NCBI GenBank assembly: GCA_964568655.1 | Contig: CAZMRG010000001.1 | Span: 1-64,000, forward strand | Reading direction: 5' to 3' | Source: CAWFKW01 sp964568655 | GTDB taxonomy: Bacteria > Bacteroidota > Ignavibacteria > Tepidaquicellales > OLB5 | DNA: 64,000 nt | Part shown: positions 16,113-26,118 of the stretch, piece after piece | How the letters are laid out: each line of letters opens with the position of its first letter | Position numbering within the stretch: the stretch's first letter is position 1 | Position numbers and translations under genes: made by a program | The notes under the pieces: generated by a model | The model's database searches: none | The model's input: only the letters and a program-made list of their open reading frames with translations | What the model was told of the DNA's origin: nothing

Positions 16113-18464
16113 TTGAAGTTGAATTTCCAGCTAAAAGACTCAAAAACACAATACATTTTTGCCGCTTTACTCATTTTTTTTGCCGTTTTCCTTTTGTTCC
16201 ATGACCTGTTTTTCGGAAAGATCATCGCGACAAATGACGTAAGCACAAGCGACCTGCTCTATTTTTATCTGCCCGTAAAAAAACTTTATGCCGATGCGCT
16301 CAGAAACGGCGAGCTGCTGCAATGGACCCCAATGATATACGGCGGTTTCCCGGTTTTTGCCGAGAGCCAGGGCGGTTTCCTTTATCCTCTGAATCTTGTT
16401 ATCTGGTATTTGTTATCACCCGTGACCGCCATGAATTTTTACATAATATTCCATGCTCTATTGATGGGCGCAGGGGTTTATCTTCTGGTATCAAACATTA
16501 CCAAAAATAAACTTGTATCGATCCCCGCAGCAATGGCGGCATCAGTTTGCGGTTCAATACTTGTTGGGCATACAAGGCACATGAACTCGTTAACGGCAAT
16601 AGTTTATTTGCCAATGCTGATTTACATAGTAGAATTATTCCTGAAAACGCGGAAAATTTCATGGGGTTTAGTTTTTGGAATACTGCTCGGATTTTTAATT
16701 TTAGGAGGACATCCGCAGCACACTTTTATATCGGGTTTCTTTGCCATAGTTTATCTGTTTACAAGGCTGCTCACCGATAAGAGATCCGGCCCAAAAATTT
16801 CAGCAAAGGAAAACTCATATAAGATCGCAGGATTCTTAGCGCTGGCGCTTGTTATATGTTTAGTAGTTGGTATAGCCCAGATAAACAGCACGCTTGAGAT
16901 CCTGCCGTATACCGAAAGAGGGCAGAACCTTAGCGCTGAATTCACCGGGCAGGGGAGCCTGCCGTTCAACGGGTTCATGACTTTTATCTACCCGTATTAT
17001 TTTGGTAATGCGGGCGATGATTCCTATCATTCGCGCGATATATATCTGTTCTGGGAATATTTTTATTACTGCGGCGTGATAATTTTCCTGCTTTCGATAT
17101 ACGGAGCAGTAAAAATGTGGAAGCGCGCGGAGTTCCGTTCTTACATACGTACATTCGCAATAATCGCCCTTCTATCATATTTGCTGGCGCTTGGCGAGAA
17201 TCTTGGACTGTATAAAATATTCCTGATGTTCCCGTTCACAAATTCATTCCGCTTTCCCGCAAGGTGGTTTGTGGGAACTGAGTTATCTATCCTTGTCCTT
17301 AGCGGTTTCGGCGTCCTGGCTTTGGTTGAGCGCTTTTCTGGTATCAGGAATCCTGCAGCTAAAAGCGGCAAAAAGCCTTTGCCTAAAGGAACGCCCAAGG
17401 CGCCTGCTCAGGTTACAACAGAAAAGGCTTCGATCTCGGTTCAATATAAAACCGTTTTGGTAATTTCACTTCTTGCGGTTTTTGAAATTTTCATAGTAGC
17501 GGGCAGGCAGGTTACAACGGCTGACGCGGCTGTATATTTGAATCCGCCGTCTTATGTTAATAAGATAGTTGAGACCAACAAACCGGTTTTATCGTCAAAC
17601 CGATTTTTCTCGGTAGGCTGGAAAGATTATTTACTGGAAGCATTTGACCGGAGCAGGGGATGGGAAGGCAAACAGGATCTTTTTGGGCTAGGCGCAAAGC
17701 TGATCCCGCCGGAGCTGGGCGCTTACTGGGGAGCTCCAAGTATTGACGGGTATTTTCTGCTGGTGCCGAATTATATTTATGAAGTGTGGGCAAATTCAAA
17801 CAACCCGGGAGTTATGAGCAAAACAACCGGGCTTGATAAAGCGAATATATTTCATCCCGCGCCAAAGTTTAACAGGATGCTGAAGATGTTCAGCGTTAAG
17901 TATGTAGCCTCAGCGTGGCCGTTTTCACAGCCATATCAGCCCGCATGGGATAGCGCCGGCGTAAAGTTTTACGAGATGCCGGATACAGTGACTAAAACCT
18001 GGGTGGTTTCAAAAGTTCAGGCGTATCCAACCGCTGACGATAATTTTAACGCCAAAAGCCTTATTACAGATGATTTCGATCCGTGGAGCTTAGCTTACGT
18101 TAACGGTACGGCGCCAAATCTGCCGCCGGATTCAAGGAACGGCACGGCGGAAATACTTAAATATGATAACCATTCAGTGACGATTAAAGCAAACGCACCG
18201 GGATTTGTTGTATTGAACGATACCTGGTACCCCCGCTGGAAAGCATATATCGACGGGGCTGAAGTTCCCGTTTATAAAACCGACGTAATGATAAGGGGAG
18301 TAGTGGCTCCTAAAGCCGGAACAATAATTGAAATGAAATTTGATAAAGGAAATGTCTTTATCTTATCAATAATATCGTACCTTACTGTTTTGCTTTCAGC
18401 CGGGTATTTATTTTTTGAAAAGAAGAGGGATAAATCAAAAATTAAAGAATCAAAAACATCATGA
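16113..18464 (+). CDS. YfhO-family polytopic membrane protein
   Basis: A 783-residue membrane protein of the YfhO family, GT-C-like proteins implicated in decorating cell-wall polymers. It has about twelve to thirteen helices, beginning with YIFAALLIFFAVFLLFHD. The first periplasmic loop carries the family's acidic stretch ATNDVSTSDLLYFYLPV and then LQWTPMIYGGFP. A C-terminal soluble beta domain (about 540-760) includes APGFVVLNDTWYPRWKAYIDG, the hallmark of the family, before a last helix. A lysine/proline-rich loop lies near 405-440. The upstream in-frame stop at 16110-16112 leaves only TTG at 16113 or 16119 as starts. The 3' end overlaps the next gene by four bases (ATGA). Confidence 0.8.
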   Translation: MKLNFQLKDSKTQYIFAALLIFFAVFLLFHDLFFGKIIATNDVSTSDLLYFYLPVKKLYADALRNGELLQWTPMIYGGFPVFAESQGGFLYPLNLVIWYLLSPVTAMNFYIIFHALLMGAGVYLLVSNITKNKLVSIPAAMAASVCGSILVGHTRHMNSLTAIVYLPMLIYIVELFLKTRKISWGLVFGILLGFLILGGHPQHTFISGFFAIVYLFTRLLTDKRSGPKISAKENSYKIAGFLALALVICLVVGIAQINSTLEILPYTERGQNLSAEFTGQGSLPFNGFMTFIYPYYFGNAGDDSYHSRDIYLFWEYFYYCGVIIFLLSIYGAVKMWKRAEFRSYIRTFAIIALLSYLLALGENLGLYKIFLMFPFTNSFRFPARWFVGTELSILVLSGFGVLALVERFSGIRNPAAKSGKKPLPKGTPKAPAQVTTEKASISVQYKTVLVISLLAVFEIFIVAGRQVTTADAAVYLNPPSYVNKIVETNKPVLSSNRFFSVGWKDYLLEAFDRSRGWEGKQDLFGLGAKLIPPELGAYWGAPSIDGYFLLVPNYIYEVWANSNNPGVMSKTTGLDKANIFHPAPKFNRMLKMFSVKYVASAWPFSQPYQPAWDSAGVKFYEMPDTVTKTWVVSKVQAYPTADDNFNAKSLITDDFDPWSLAYVNGTAPNLPPDSRNGTAEILKYDNHSVTIKANAPGFVVLNDTWYPRWKAYIDGAEVPVYKTDVMIRGVVAPKAGTIIEMKFDKGNVFILSIISYLTVLLSAGYLFFEKKRDKSKIKESKTS

Positions 18465-18793
18465 AGAATCATCAGATAATGGCAATAAATGCCTGGATAT
18501 TAATTATAATCGGGCTGCTGGGTTTTATTTTTTCAGGTAGTACAACTGCATTGATTTCGGACGGCATTGGCTTAGTTTTACTTCTGCTTTCATTTCCAAC
18601 AAAAAAGGAAAACGCGCTTGCGGCGCACATAGGCGTACTTGTAACGTTAGCGGCCGCAATAACTTTTTGGGCGGTTGCATTCCGCAGGCCGGCGCACTGG
18701 CCCGTGATAATCATGGGAGCGCTGACCAGTATTGCTTTTGTTTTATACATAATGAGTTTTATTACAAGGAAGAAAGAACGGGAAGCAAAGTAA
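18461..18793 (+). CDS. Small four-helix membrane protein of unknown function
   Basis: A 110-residue protein made almost wholly of four membrane helices with short loops and a basic tail ending ITRKKEREAK. Its start ATG overlaps the stop of the YfhO-family gene in ATGA, so the two are translationally coupled and probably act together. The glycine pattern in the first two helices recalls small TMEM14-like proteins, but the match is too weak to name. Confidence 0.6.
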   Translation: MKNHQIMAINAWILIIIGLLGFIFSGSTTALISDGIGLVLLLLSFPTKKENALAAHIGVLVTLAAAITFWAVAFRRPAHWPVIIMGALTSIAFVLYIMSFITRKKEREAK

Positions 18794-18794
18794 C

Positions 18795-18919
18795 TCCGAG
18801 CACCCTCCGGAAGCGGCAAAAAGTGTAATATTAAAATTATAATTTGCAGAGCCAAGCTCCGCATCCCTGCCTGCTGCAGGCAGGCGAGTGGCCTTCCAAA
18901 GGCGGGCAAGCTGCTCGGA
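18795..18919. repeat. 125-bp MITE-like element with terminal inverted repeats and an internal nested palindrome
   Basis: The ends TCCGAGCA (18795-18802) and TGCTCGGA (18912-18919) are perfect 8-bp inverted repeats. Imperfect complementarity continues inward (CTCCGGAAG against CTTCCAAAGG). At 18866-18884 the element contains the palindrome CCTGCCTGCTGCAGGCAGG, which recurs in a slightly altered form at 52560. The element starts one base after the stop codon of the small membrane protein gene. No coding capacity is evident. Confidence 0.5.
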
Positions 18920-18928
18920 TTTACGGCA

Positions 18929-18960
18929 TAAAAAAAGGCAGAACAATAGTTCTGCCTTTT
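18929..18960 (-). terminator. Bidirectional terminator hairpin
   Basis: GGCAGAAC (18937-18944) pairs with GTTCTGCC (18949-18956) around an AATA loop. It is flanked by a run of As on the left (Ts on the minus strand) and TTTT on the right. It is best placed to end the minus-strand propeller gene that stops at 18980. Confidence 0.8.
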
Positions 18961-18979
18961 GAATTTTCGTTTATGAGAA

Positions 18980-20620
18980 CTATTTAATAAGCACCATTTT
19001 TTTGGTATCAGTGTAATTCTCAGTTCTTATCCTGTACAAATAAACTCCGCTGTTCAGGTTGCTTGCATCAAAACTAATGGAATAGTTGCCGGCTCTTTCG
19101 AATTTATTAACTAGCGTTGCAACTTCGCGTCCCAGAACGTCAAATATCGTAATATTTACCATTCCTTCTTTACCTACCGAATAATCAATTTGCGTTGTTG
19201 GGTTAAATGGATTGGGATAATTCTGTTTCAACGAAAATGATGTAGGTGTTGAATTATTTTGATGAATCCCCAGCGGCGAATCTGTAGTATCAATAAAAAT
19301 ATTATATGCTTCACCGCCGTATCCAAATCCGGCTCTTGCAGGCACTTTCTTTCCGCTTGCCATGACAGTTGAGCCATCATCGGAAACACTGACCCAAAAA
19401 AGTGAACCAGGCGTGTTTAGTGTATATATCGGCGCATTACCTGCTGAGATCTTAAAAACTAATAAATCCGGCACTGTGTTGTTATTATCCCCATAAGTTA
19501 CAGCTCCGAGCACGTTGCCGTTCTTAGAAAATGAAACAGATACAACAGCATCACCCACCCCCGAATAAGTCCATACAGGCGTGCTGCCGTTTGCAGTTCT
19601 GAAGAAACGCACTCTGCCATCAAAAGAGGAACCTGTAACAAAATCAAGTGTACCAGCTGCAATCATGCTTCCGTCATTGGAAACATCAACAGAATACATC
19701 CAGTTGTAATATGTTCCGGGAGGTTCCTGAAATTGCCAAAGTAAATTATAAGTTGTTCCGTTCCATTGATAAACTTTCAGATAGCCTGAGTAATTAATAA
19801 TAGCAATTATGTTTCCATTACCGCTAATTCCCTGCTGACTTTGTGTGCTGCCGGTTGTTCCGGAAAATACCAACTGTCCCGTATAAGTTTTGAATACAAA
19901 AAAACCACCATAATTATTTACGATAACCAGTGAGTCATTCCTCGAAATCTTAATTCCATTTATTAAACTTCCGCCATTTACAATCTGACCTATTTTATAT
20001 TTCCAAACGGGATGCGCTGAATCGCTGGAAAATGCATAAATAGCGCTTGTATCAGTCTGTCTTGAGGAACAAGCTATCATGAACTTGCCATTGCTTGTTA
20101 ATGCAACCGGGCCGGCGGTATCGGTTCCAAGTGAATAATTAAAAAAAGGAGTATTATTGGCACGGTGAAACATATAAATATTATTATATGAGCCGCTTGC
20201 TATTACATCGCCCGTATCTGAAATAGCTACGTGATTATAATAGTTTGGGGATACAAACGTATTGAATTCCCAGAATGGTATATTATTTGTATTTCCAAAA
20301 AGCGAAACTCTTTCAGGCGAATTGAGATTCCATCCGATTACCTGGTATAACCCGTTTGCGCTTGTTTGGCAAAAATCAGCGATAGAATAGGTATCGAAAA
20401 CCGGCCATCTCAGAATTGACGCGTTTACTGATGAGCTTTGATATAAAACCCCTTTAGGGTTAAGTGCAACATTGCCCGGGATAATATTTTGATCTCCGGT
20501 AATAGTTTGTACCTGCGTGATTCCGTTTTGAGTTTTATATACATTTCTTGTCGTGGGTGCATTTATTTGGGATTGGAGAGTTGCGGATATTAACAAAAGA
20601 ACTAGAAAAATCTTTTTCAT
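18980..20620 (-). CDS. T9SS cargo, WD40/propeller-like, copy 1 of a tandem pair
   Basis: A 546-residue secreted protein with a signal peptide (MKKIFLVLLLISATLQSQ region). Propeller-like repeats fill about residues 30-440; typical pieces are DTGDVIASGSYNNIYMF, GNGNIIAIINYSGYLKVY and VSNDGSMIAAGTLDF. A type-A T9SS sorting domain follows (KQNYPNPFNPTTQIDY, AGNYSISFDASNL, ending KKMVLIK). It is a close paralogue of the gene immediately upstream (20813-22453): the two share long near-identical runs in both propeller and tail. The ATG at 20620 is chosen over the in-frame TTG at 20635 because GAGG lies six bases before it. The function of the propeller is unknown. Confidence 0.82.
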   Translation of the reverse strand: MKKIFLVLLLISATLQSQINAPTTRNVYKTQNGITQVQTITGDQNIIPGNVALNPKGVLYQSSSVNASILRWPVFDTYSIADFCQTSANGLYQVIGWNLNSPERVSLFGNTNNIPFWEFNTFVSPNYYNHVAISDTGDVIASGSYNNIYMFHRANNTPFFNYSLGTDTAGPVALTSNGKFMIACSSRQTDTSAIYAFSSDSAHPVWKYKIGQIVNGGSLINGIKISRNDSLVIVNNYGGFFVFKTYTGQLVFSGTTGSTQSQQGISGNGNIIAIINYSGYLKVYQWNGTTYNLLWQFQEPPGTYYNWMYSVDVSNDGSMIAAGTLDFVTGSSFDGRVRFFRTANGSTPVWTYSGVGDAVVSVSFSKNGNVLGAVTYGDNNNTVPDLLVFKISAGNAPIYTLNTPGSLFWVSVSDDGSTVMASGKKVPARAGFGYGGEAYNIFIDTTDSPLGIHQNNSTPTSFSLKQNYPNPFNPTTQIDYSVGKEGMVNITIFDVLGREVATLVNKFERAGNYSISFDASNLNSGVYLYRIRTENYTDTKKMVLIK

Positions 20621-20734
20621 TTCATGCCTCAACAATTAAATTCTATATACAACACAAATTTTGCTGATTCTTTAATAAGTTACAATTCAGAATGCAGGAG
20701 AGGGTAGAGATTTACATTTTGATACATTCAAACT

Positions 20735-20768
20735 CAAAAAAGGCGGAATCTAAATCCCGCCTTTTTAA
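20735..20768 (-). terminator. Terminator between the tandem propeller genes
   Basis: GGCGG (20742-20746) pairs with CCGCC (20757-20761). A-runs on the left and Ts on the right extend the stem and give a T-tract on the minus strand. It ends the upstream propeller transcript about 45 bases after its stop. Confidence 0.75.
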
Positions 20769-20812
20769 TAGTTTAACTAAGTTGAATCTCTTTGCTTGGA
20801 GATTTAAACTGA

Positions 20813-22453
20813 TTACTTTATTAAAACCATTTTCCTGGTATCTGTGTAATCCGCAGTTCTTATCCTGTATAAATAAACTCCGCTGTTCAAATTGGCTGCA
20901 TCAAAACTAACAGAATAATTGCCGGTTCTTTCAAACTTATTTACCAGAGTCGCAACTTCGCGTCCAAGAACGTCATAAACGATGATGTTAACCAAGCCAT
21001 CTTTTGCGATGGAGTAATTCACCAGAGTCGTCGGGTTAAATGGGTTCGGATAGTTCTGCGACAGCTCAAACTTTGAAGGCGTATTGTTTTGGTTATTGAT
21101 AATTCCTGTAACTGATTCTGAAGTATCAATAAACACATTATAATAAACGCCGCCGTTGCCAAAAGCTCTGGCATGCACAGCTTTTCCGCTGCCAATAACT
21201 GTTCGCCCATCATCAGATGTGCTGCACCAGAAGAATGAACCCGGGTCTGATACGGAGAATATCGGAATATTATTGTTATGAGTGGTTTTGAATGCCACAA
21301 GATTTTTTGCTGTATGCGTATAATAATCGCCCCAAGAACATGCGCTGAGTATTTTGCCGTTCTTTGAAAATGAAACTGCATTCACTTCATCGCCCATTCC
21401 GGTATACGTCCACAGCGGCGTACTTCCGCCCGCAACGCTGAATAATTTTACTTTGCCGTCATACGTGGAACTGGTAATAAAATTAAGCGTTCCGCAGGCA
21501 ACCATGCTGCCATCGTTGGTAACATCAATGGCGGTCATCCAGTTATAATAAGTTCCGGGCGGTTCCTGATGCTGCCAGAGCATATTGTATGTTGAACCGT
21601 TCCACTGATAAACTTTCACGTATCCATTGTAATTTATCGAAGCTACAACATTTCCATTTCCGCTTATTGCCTGCTGGGTTTGAGTGCCGCCGCCTATTAA
21701 TCCGCTGTATAGCATAGCTCCCGTGTAAGTTCTTAATACCCAAAAATTGCTGTATGTATTAATAATTACAAGCGAGTCATTACCTGAAATTTTTACACCG
21801 TAAATACCGGTTGCAATTCTGAATCTCCATACCGGCACATTAGAGCTGGCGTTAAATCCAAAAACCGTGCTGGAATCGCTGCGTGCAGTTGAGCCTACAA
21901 GGAAACTCCCATTGCTTGTTAACGCTACGTTAGCGGCAGTTCCTGTATCAGGCAGCGTTGTCAGGTCGAAGTTAAATGTTATGTTTCCGTTTGTACCGTT
22001 AAAAATATAAATGTTGTGATTGTATCCGCATGCAACCGCGCCGCCGTTTCCGGATACTGCAATATAATTGTACAAATAGGCCACTGGCGCCGGAAATGGG
22101 TATTCCCATATCGGCGAGCTATTTGAATTCCCGTAATCTGAGGTTCTTTCATTATTAAGGTACCATCCAACAATCGAACTGAGCCCGTTACCCGCTTCAG
22201 CGCAGAAATTCCCTATAGCGGCCGGTTCAGTGTAAGTATACCTTATTGTCGAAGCATTGCTGTCGGGATGATCGTTTCTGATTATTACCGGAGCCTGTTT
22301 GTTGTTTGAGTTGTATAATACGGGATTTGTAGTTATCACTACACGTCCCTGGTTATCATAAGAGCTGTGCACTCCGGTTAAATTATCAGGGATGTTTGAA
22401 GATGCAAAGATGTATTGTGAAAATAGAAAAACCAGAAGTACTGCTGTTTTCAT
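20813..22453 (-). CDS. T9SS cargo, WD40/propeller-like, copy 2 of a tandem pair
   Basis: A 546-residue secreted paralogue of the 18980-20620 product. It has an N-terminal signal peptide (MKTAVLLVFLFSQYIFAS) and a propeller with repeated motifs such as GNGNVVASINYNGYVKVY, then TNDGSMVACGTLNF and FSKNGKILSACS. The type-A sorting tail reads SQNYPNPFNPTTLVNY, TGNYSVSFDAANL and KKMVLIK. The mature N-terminal 60 residues differ most between the copies, while the rest aligns nearly without gaps, so tandem duplication followed by divergence is the simple explanation. Each copy is followed by its own terminator. The target is unknown. Confidence 0.82.
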   Translation of the reverse strand: MKTAVLLVFLFSQYIFASSNIPDNLTGVHSSYDNQGRVVITTNPVLYNSNNKQAPVIIRNDHPDSNASTIRYTYTEPAAIGNFCAEAGNGLSSIVGWYLNNERTSDYGNSNSSPIWEYPFPAPVAYLYNYIAVSGNGGAVACGYNHNIYIFNGTNGNITFNFDLTTLPDTGTAANVALTSNGSFLVGSTARSDSSTVFGFNASSNVPVWRFRIATGIYGVKISGNDSLVIINTYSNFWVLRTYTGAMLYSGLIGGGTQTQQAISGNGNVVASINYNGYVKVYQWNGSTYNMLWQHQEPPGTYYNWMTAIDVTNDGSMVACGTLNFITSSTYDGKVKLFSVAGGSTPLWTYTGMGDEVNAVSFSKNGKILSACSWGDYYTHTAKNLVAFKTTHNNNIPIFSVSDPGSFFWCSTSDDGRTVIGSGKAVHARAFGNGGVYYNVFIDTSESVTGIINNQNNTPSKFELSQNYPNPFNPTTLVNYSIAKDGLVNIIVYDVLGREVATLVNKFERTGNYSVSFDAANLNSGVYLYRIRTADYTDTRKMVLIK

Positions 22454-22659
22454 TGTTGTAATATAGTTTACTTAAATAAATATTAATTATAAAATAATAT
22501 TAACCAAACTAATACTATACAACATATTTTCAGGAAATAGTAATAATAATATAAGATGTTATTATACTTGCGTCAATTCAAATAAATTATTTTAGAGGAT
22601 CAATTTTGAAGGCGGTTATTAACAAAAAAACAGGAAATTGGAACTGTTTTATATTGATA

Positions 22660-25600
22660 TCAGCGGTTTATTGACCGCATTTTTTCCATGTATTTCTGTA
22701 TCAGGGCTTCGTAGTCGTCGCTGTAGCTTTCTTTCTGCACGTCAAGCGCATCCTGGTTGACGCCGTTAATAATGTTGGGGCGGGAAAGTACTATTTCGGG
22801 CGGCGAGCTCCGGTCAAAGTTCTTACCGGGGCGCGATTCTCTTTTTTGTTCAAAATCTTTCTCTCTCTGCGAGAGCTGGAAATCAAGCATACGCGAGAGT
22901 ATTTTTTCCTGACGTTTTTTGGTTTCGGGCGTTATGTTATTATTCTGCAGGTCCTGAATTACTTCCATCATATCTTTCTGGACTTCATCAAGATTCCCAA
23001 GCAGCTTCTTTCCGGTTTCTTCCTGCTGCTTTTTAAATTCTTCATTCAACTGCTGCATATTCTTTTGAATTGTCTGCTGCTCGCCTGAAAGTTTCTGCAT
23101 CTGCGACATTTGTTCCTGTGTCAGGTTCCCCTGGTTGCCGTTGGTTCCCATTTCGCCCATCTTCTGGTTAAGCGATTGTTGCTTCTGTATCATCTGCTGC
23201 AGCGCCTGAAGTAACTGTTCAAGGCTACTTCCGGATTTACCGTTCCCGGGTTTGCCGTTCTTGCACATCTTTTCCATTTTCTCAATGGCTTTATCAAGGT
23301 TCTCCTTCGCGCTGCCCTGCGAGCTGCTGGCATCTTTGCTGTTCTTCTTTCCGAGGTTATCCGACGCCTTTCCCATATCGTTATAAGCGTCGCCAAGATT
23401 TTTGCTCAGCATAGGATTTGGCCCCATCTGCGATGAGAGGCTCATAAAATCATCAATAGTCTTTGATAATTGCCCGGTTAAAGCGTCCTGTTTTTCTTTC
23501 TGTTCTTTAAATTCATCGGAAGATGACTTTTTATCCATATCCTTCGTTTCTTCTTTCAGGTCGCCTTGTTTCTTTGACATCTCCTTCATTTTATCCAGCA
23601 TCTTCTGCATCGCTTCGTTCATCTTCGAGTTTTCATTCTGCATCATGTTAGAGAGTATATCCTGCATTTGCTGGTTCATTTGGTTCAGGTCTTGGGAGAG
23701 ATCGTTCTGCTTATCCTGCGCTGAATTTTTGTCGCTGTTCTGCAGGTCCTCGGAAGCGTTTTGCATCTTCTGCTCCAGCTGTTTCTTCATCATCTCCTGC
23801 AGCATCTTATCCATGTCCTTGGCGGTCTGGTCGTTATTCATTTTCTTCATATTCTCGTTAAGCTCTTTCAGCTGCTTCTGGAAATTCTCATATTCATCTT
23901 TTATCTGCTGCTGTGTTTTGGAAATGTCGTTGAGCTTATTCAGGTCCTGCTTGTCCGTGTTCTTTGTCTGTTCCTTTGCCTCGTCCTGTTTTTTTGTGAT
24001 CTCGTCAAGCTTCTTTGTCAGCTCGCCAAGCTTCTGCTCGTTTAATACTTTATTAAGAAGTTCCATCGTTTTTTCAAGCGATTGTTTGAACATGTCTTCA
24101 TCAAACTTGAAATTCTTCATCGCTTCTTTTAACTGGTCGGGATTCATATTCTTCATCGCTTCCTGAAGCTTCTTCAGCATGTCGCGCAGTTCCTTGGAAT
24201 CGATCCTCTGGAGCATTTTCTGCAGCTCCATGTATTTTTCAAGCGTCTCTTTTGATATCTGGTTGTTGTTCTGCAGGTCCTGCATCAGGTCATCCAGTTT
24301 CTTCTGGGTATTCTGAAACTGGTTCTGAATGTTATCTATCTTATTCTGCATTTCCTGCTGTTTCTTCGCATCGTTCAATCCAAGCTCTTCCGGATTTTTG
24401 TCCAACTTCTCTTTCAGTTCATCCATGTCTTTCTTAAGTTCCATGGCGTCATCGTAAGCCGATTTCAGCGAGTTCTCTATATCGTCTTTTGTCTTTTCAG
24501 TTTTGTTCAGCAGCGCATCAAGCGAAGGATAAATAAGTTTCCTTGTATCGCTCCTTGTCATTTTAGGGCCGCTGTACGCGTCATTATCGTAAACTTCAAC
24601 AAAATATTCCACTTCATCTTCGGTTCCGAGGTTGAGCCTTGTGAGGTTCCATTCATACGGCACTTCAAGTCCCGTTGCATCCGTATTCTGTATCGGTATA
24701 TCGACGAACTTAAAATCCTTATCCGTAGAGCCGTACTTTGATTTGCTTATTTTATAACCGAGCCTCATTTTAGTGAAACCAAAATCATCTGAAATACGCG
24801 AGCGCACCTCGATTTGATCCTCGCCTTTTAGTGAAAGTTCGCTGTTAGGCTCGACCACTGAGATTTTGGGATATTCATCGGGTATTACGTTCAGCGTGTA
24901 ATCGACAGCATTTATACTGGCTAGTTCTTTGCCGTTAAAATCTTTTGCCACATTAAATCTAAACGTTCCGTTCCTGGTCGCGGTAAACGAACCGGAGGCG
25001 TTCTTTCCGTTAATTTCCAGCGGAAGAGGCGAGCCGCCCGCAAGCTGCATAAACGATTTTGAAATATTATCTGACGATTCTATTTCAAAATAAATTCTGC
25101 TGCCCATGATTGTGGAAATTTCGGTTCCTTCAACAACTCTTGAAGGAAGCTTTGTATATGCCGGCGGGTAAACGGTAATTTTAACGCCTTTAATAACGGG
25201 CCTGCCTGTAACTGTTATTTTATATTCAGAGCTTTTAATCCCTTTGTACTCAAACGAATAAAGCGTGTTTGTGTTTACGTTGTTCACGTTCGCTTTAAAT
25301 TCATTTGGCGCAAGCGCGCTTAGTTTTTCAGTATTTGATGAGAGCTCAATGCCTTCATCCGTAACAGTTTTTGTAATAAAGTTAACCTGGTCGGTTTTAT
25401 AGTTCGGGTCGTTGAAAAGTACCTTCGCATTTATCTCTACGTTTTCGCCTTTTGATACTTCCGTATTACCCGGCTTTACTTCGAATGCAACGCCAAGTGA
25501 ATTTTCAACATAAGTGAAATTGTAATTCACGAGCCTGTTAGCAGCCGCCTGGAATATGTTCGGGAATACAAGCATTAGGGTTGTAAATGTCAATAAGCTC

Positions 25601-26103
25601 AACGCAAAAACTATTGCGGAGCTTTTCAGCTTACCGAATGATATTACTTTTGAGAAGTCGTATGGCTTTGATCTTTCATTAACCAGGTTGATGCTCTCTG
25701 CAACAAGGTCGCCGGAGAAAATATTTTCTTTTCTAGTCGAATACCCATAGATCTGTATTGCGTTAAGCAGGTTATCTTTAATTTCCGGAAAGCTTCCGCC
25801 AATACGGTTAGCATATTTGTTAACCACATAAGGCTTCTTTGTACTTCCAAAAAAAGAAACTGCGCGGAGTGTAATTAAAACGGCGGTAGCGAAGAACGCA
25901 GACAAGTATCCGAAGAAAAGAATTTTCCTGACCATTGATGAAAATCCGAAAACAGCTTCTGATGAAACCAGCGCCAGCGCCAATACCACAAATGCCGACA
26001 GGGCTACCAGGCTATGCTTATATAGATTGAACAGAATATCTTTCCGGCTAACGACGGAAATCCTGTTAAGAAAGCTCTGGTATGTGAGTTCTAAGCTGCT
26101 CAA
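22660..26103 (-). CDS. DUF4175-family membrane protein with long coiled coil
   Basis: A 1147-residue protein. Two N-terminal membrane helices (about 30-50 and 58-78) and a third near 155-178 precede a periplasmic region of beta domains (about 200-510) with YPPAYTKLPSRVVEGTEIS and PDEYPKISVVEPNS. A very long Lys/Glu/Gln/Asn/Met-rich coiled coil then runs from about 545 to 1060, and the C-terminus is basic. This is the DUF4175 layout common in Bacteroidota and relatives. It follows the DUF4159 gene by 15 bases, and such pairs commonly occur in MoxR/DUF58/VWA aerotolerance-type operons. No MoxR or DUF58 gene is in this window. The start is a TTG (26103); no ATG is available nearby. The molecular role is unknown. 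Confidence 0.8.
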   Translation of the reverse strand: MSSLELTYQSFLNRISVVSRKDILFNLYKHSLVALSAFVVLALALVSSEAVFGFSSMVRKILFFGYLSAFFATAVLITLRAVSFFGSTKKPYVVNKYANRIGGSFPEIKDNLLNAIQIYGYSTRKENIFSGDLVAESINLVNERSKPYDFSKVISFGKLKSSAIVFALSLLTFTTLMLVFPNIFQAAANRLVNYNFTYVENSLGVAFEVKPGNTEVSKGENVEINAKVLFNDPNYKTDQVNFITKTVTDEGIELSSNTEKLSALAPNEFKANVNNVNTNTLYSFEYKGIKSSEYKITVTGRPVIKGVKITVYPPAYTKLPSRVVEGTEISTIMGSRIYFEIESSDNISKSFMQLAGGSPLPLEINGKNASGSFTATRNGTFRFNVAKDFNGKELASINAVDYTLNVIPDEYPKISVVEPNSELSLKGEDQIEVRSRISDDFGFTKMRLGYKISKSKYGSTDKDFKFVDIPIQNTDATGLEVPYEWNLTRLNLGTEDEVEYFVEVYDNDAYSGPKMTRSDTRKLIYPSLDALLNKTEKTKDDIENSLKSAYDDAMELKKDMDELKEKLDKNPEELGLNDAKKQQEMQNKIDNIQNQFQNTQKKLDDLMQDLQNNNQISKETLEKYMELQKMLQRIDSKELRDMLKKLQEAMKNMNPDQLKEAMKNFKFDEDMFKQSLEKTMELLNKVLNEQKLGELTKKLDEITKKQDEAKEQTKNTDKQDLNKLNDISKTQQQIKDEYENFQKQLKELNENMKKMNNDQTAKDMDKMLQEMMKKQLEQKMQNASEDLQNSDKNSAQDKQNDLSQDLNQMNQQMQDILSNMMQNENSKMNEAMQKMLDKMKEMSKKQGDLKEETKDMDKKSSSDEFKEQKEKQDALTGQLSKTIDDFMSLSSQMGPNPMLSKNLGDAYNDMGKASDNLGKKNSKDASSSQGSAKENLDKAIEKMEKMCKNGKPGNGKSGSSLEQLLQALQQMIQKQQSLNQKMGEMGTNGNQGNLTQEQMSQMQKLSGEQQTIQKNMQQLNEEFKKQQEETGKKLLGNLDEVQKDMMEVIQDLQNNNITPETKKRQEKILSRMLDFQLSQREKDFEQKRESRPGKNFDRSSPPEIVLSRPNIINGVNQDALDVQKESYSDDYEALIQKYMEKMRSINR

Positions 26104-26118
26104 TAATTGTTAATCTAT

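Noticed and set aside
23402..24166. 254-codon plus-strand frame rich in Cys, Phe and Ser
   Set aside because: It is the antisense of the Lys/Gln/Asn coiled coil of the DUF4175 protein. Such low-complexity coding DNA keeps opposite frames open.
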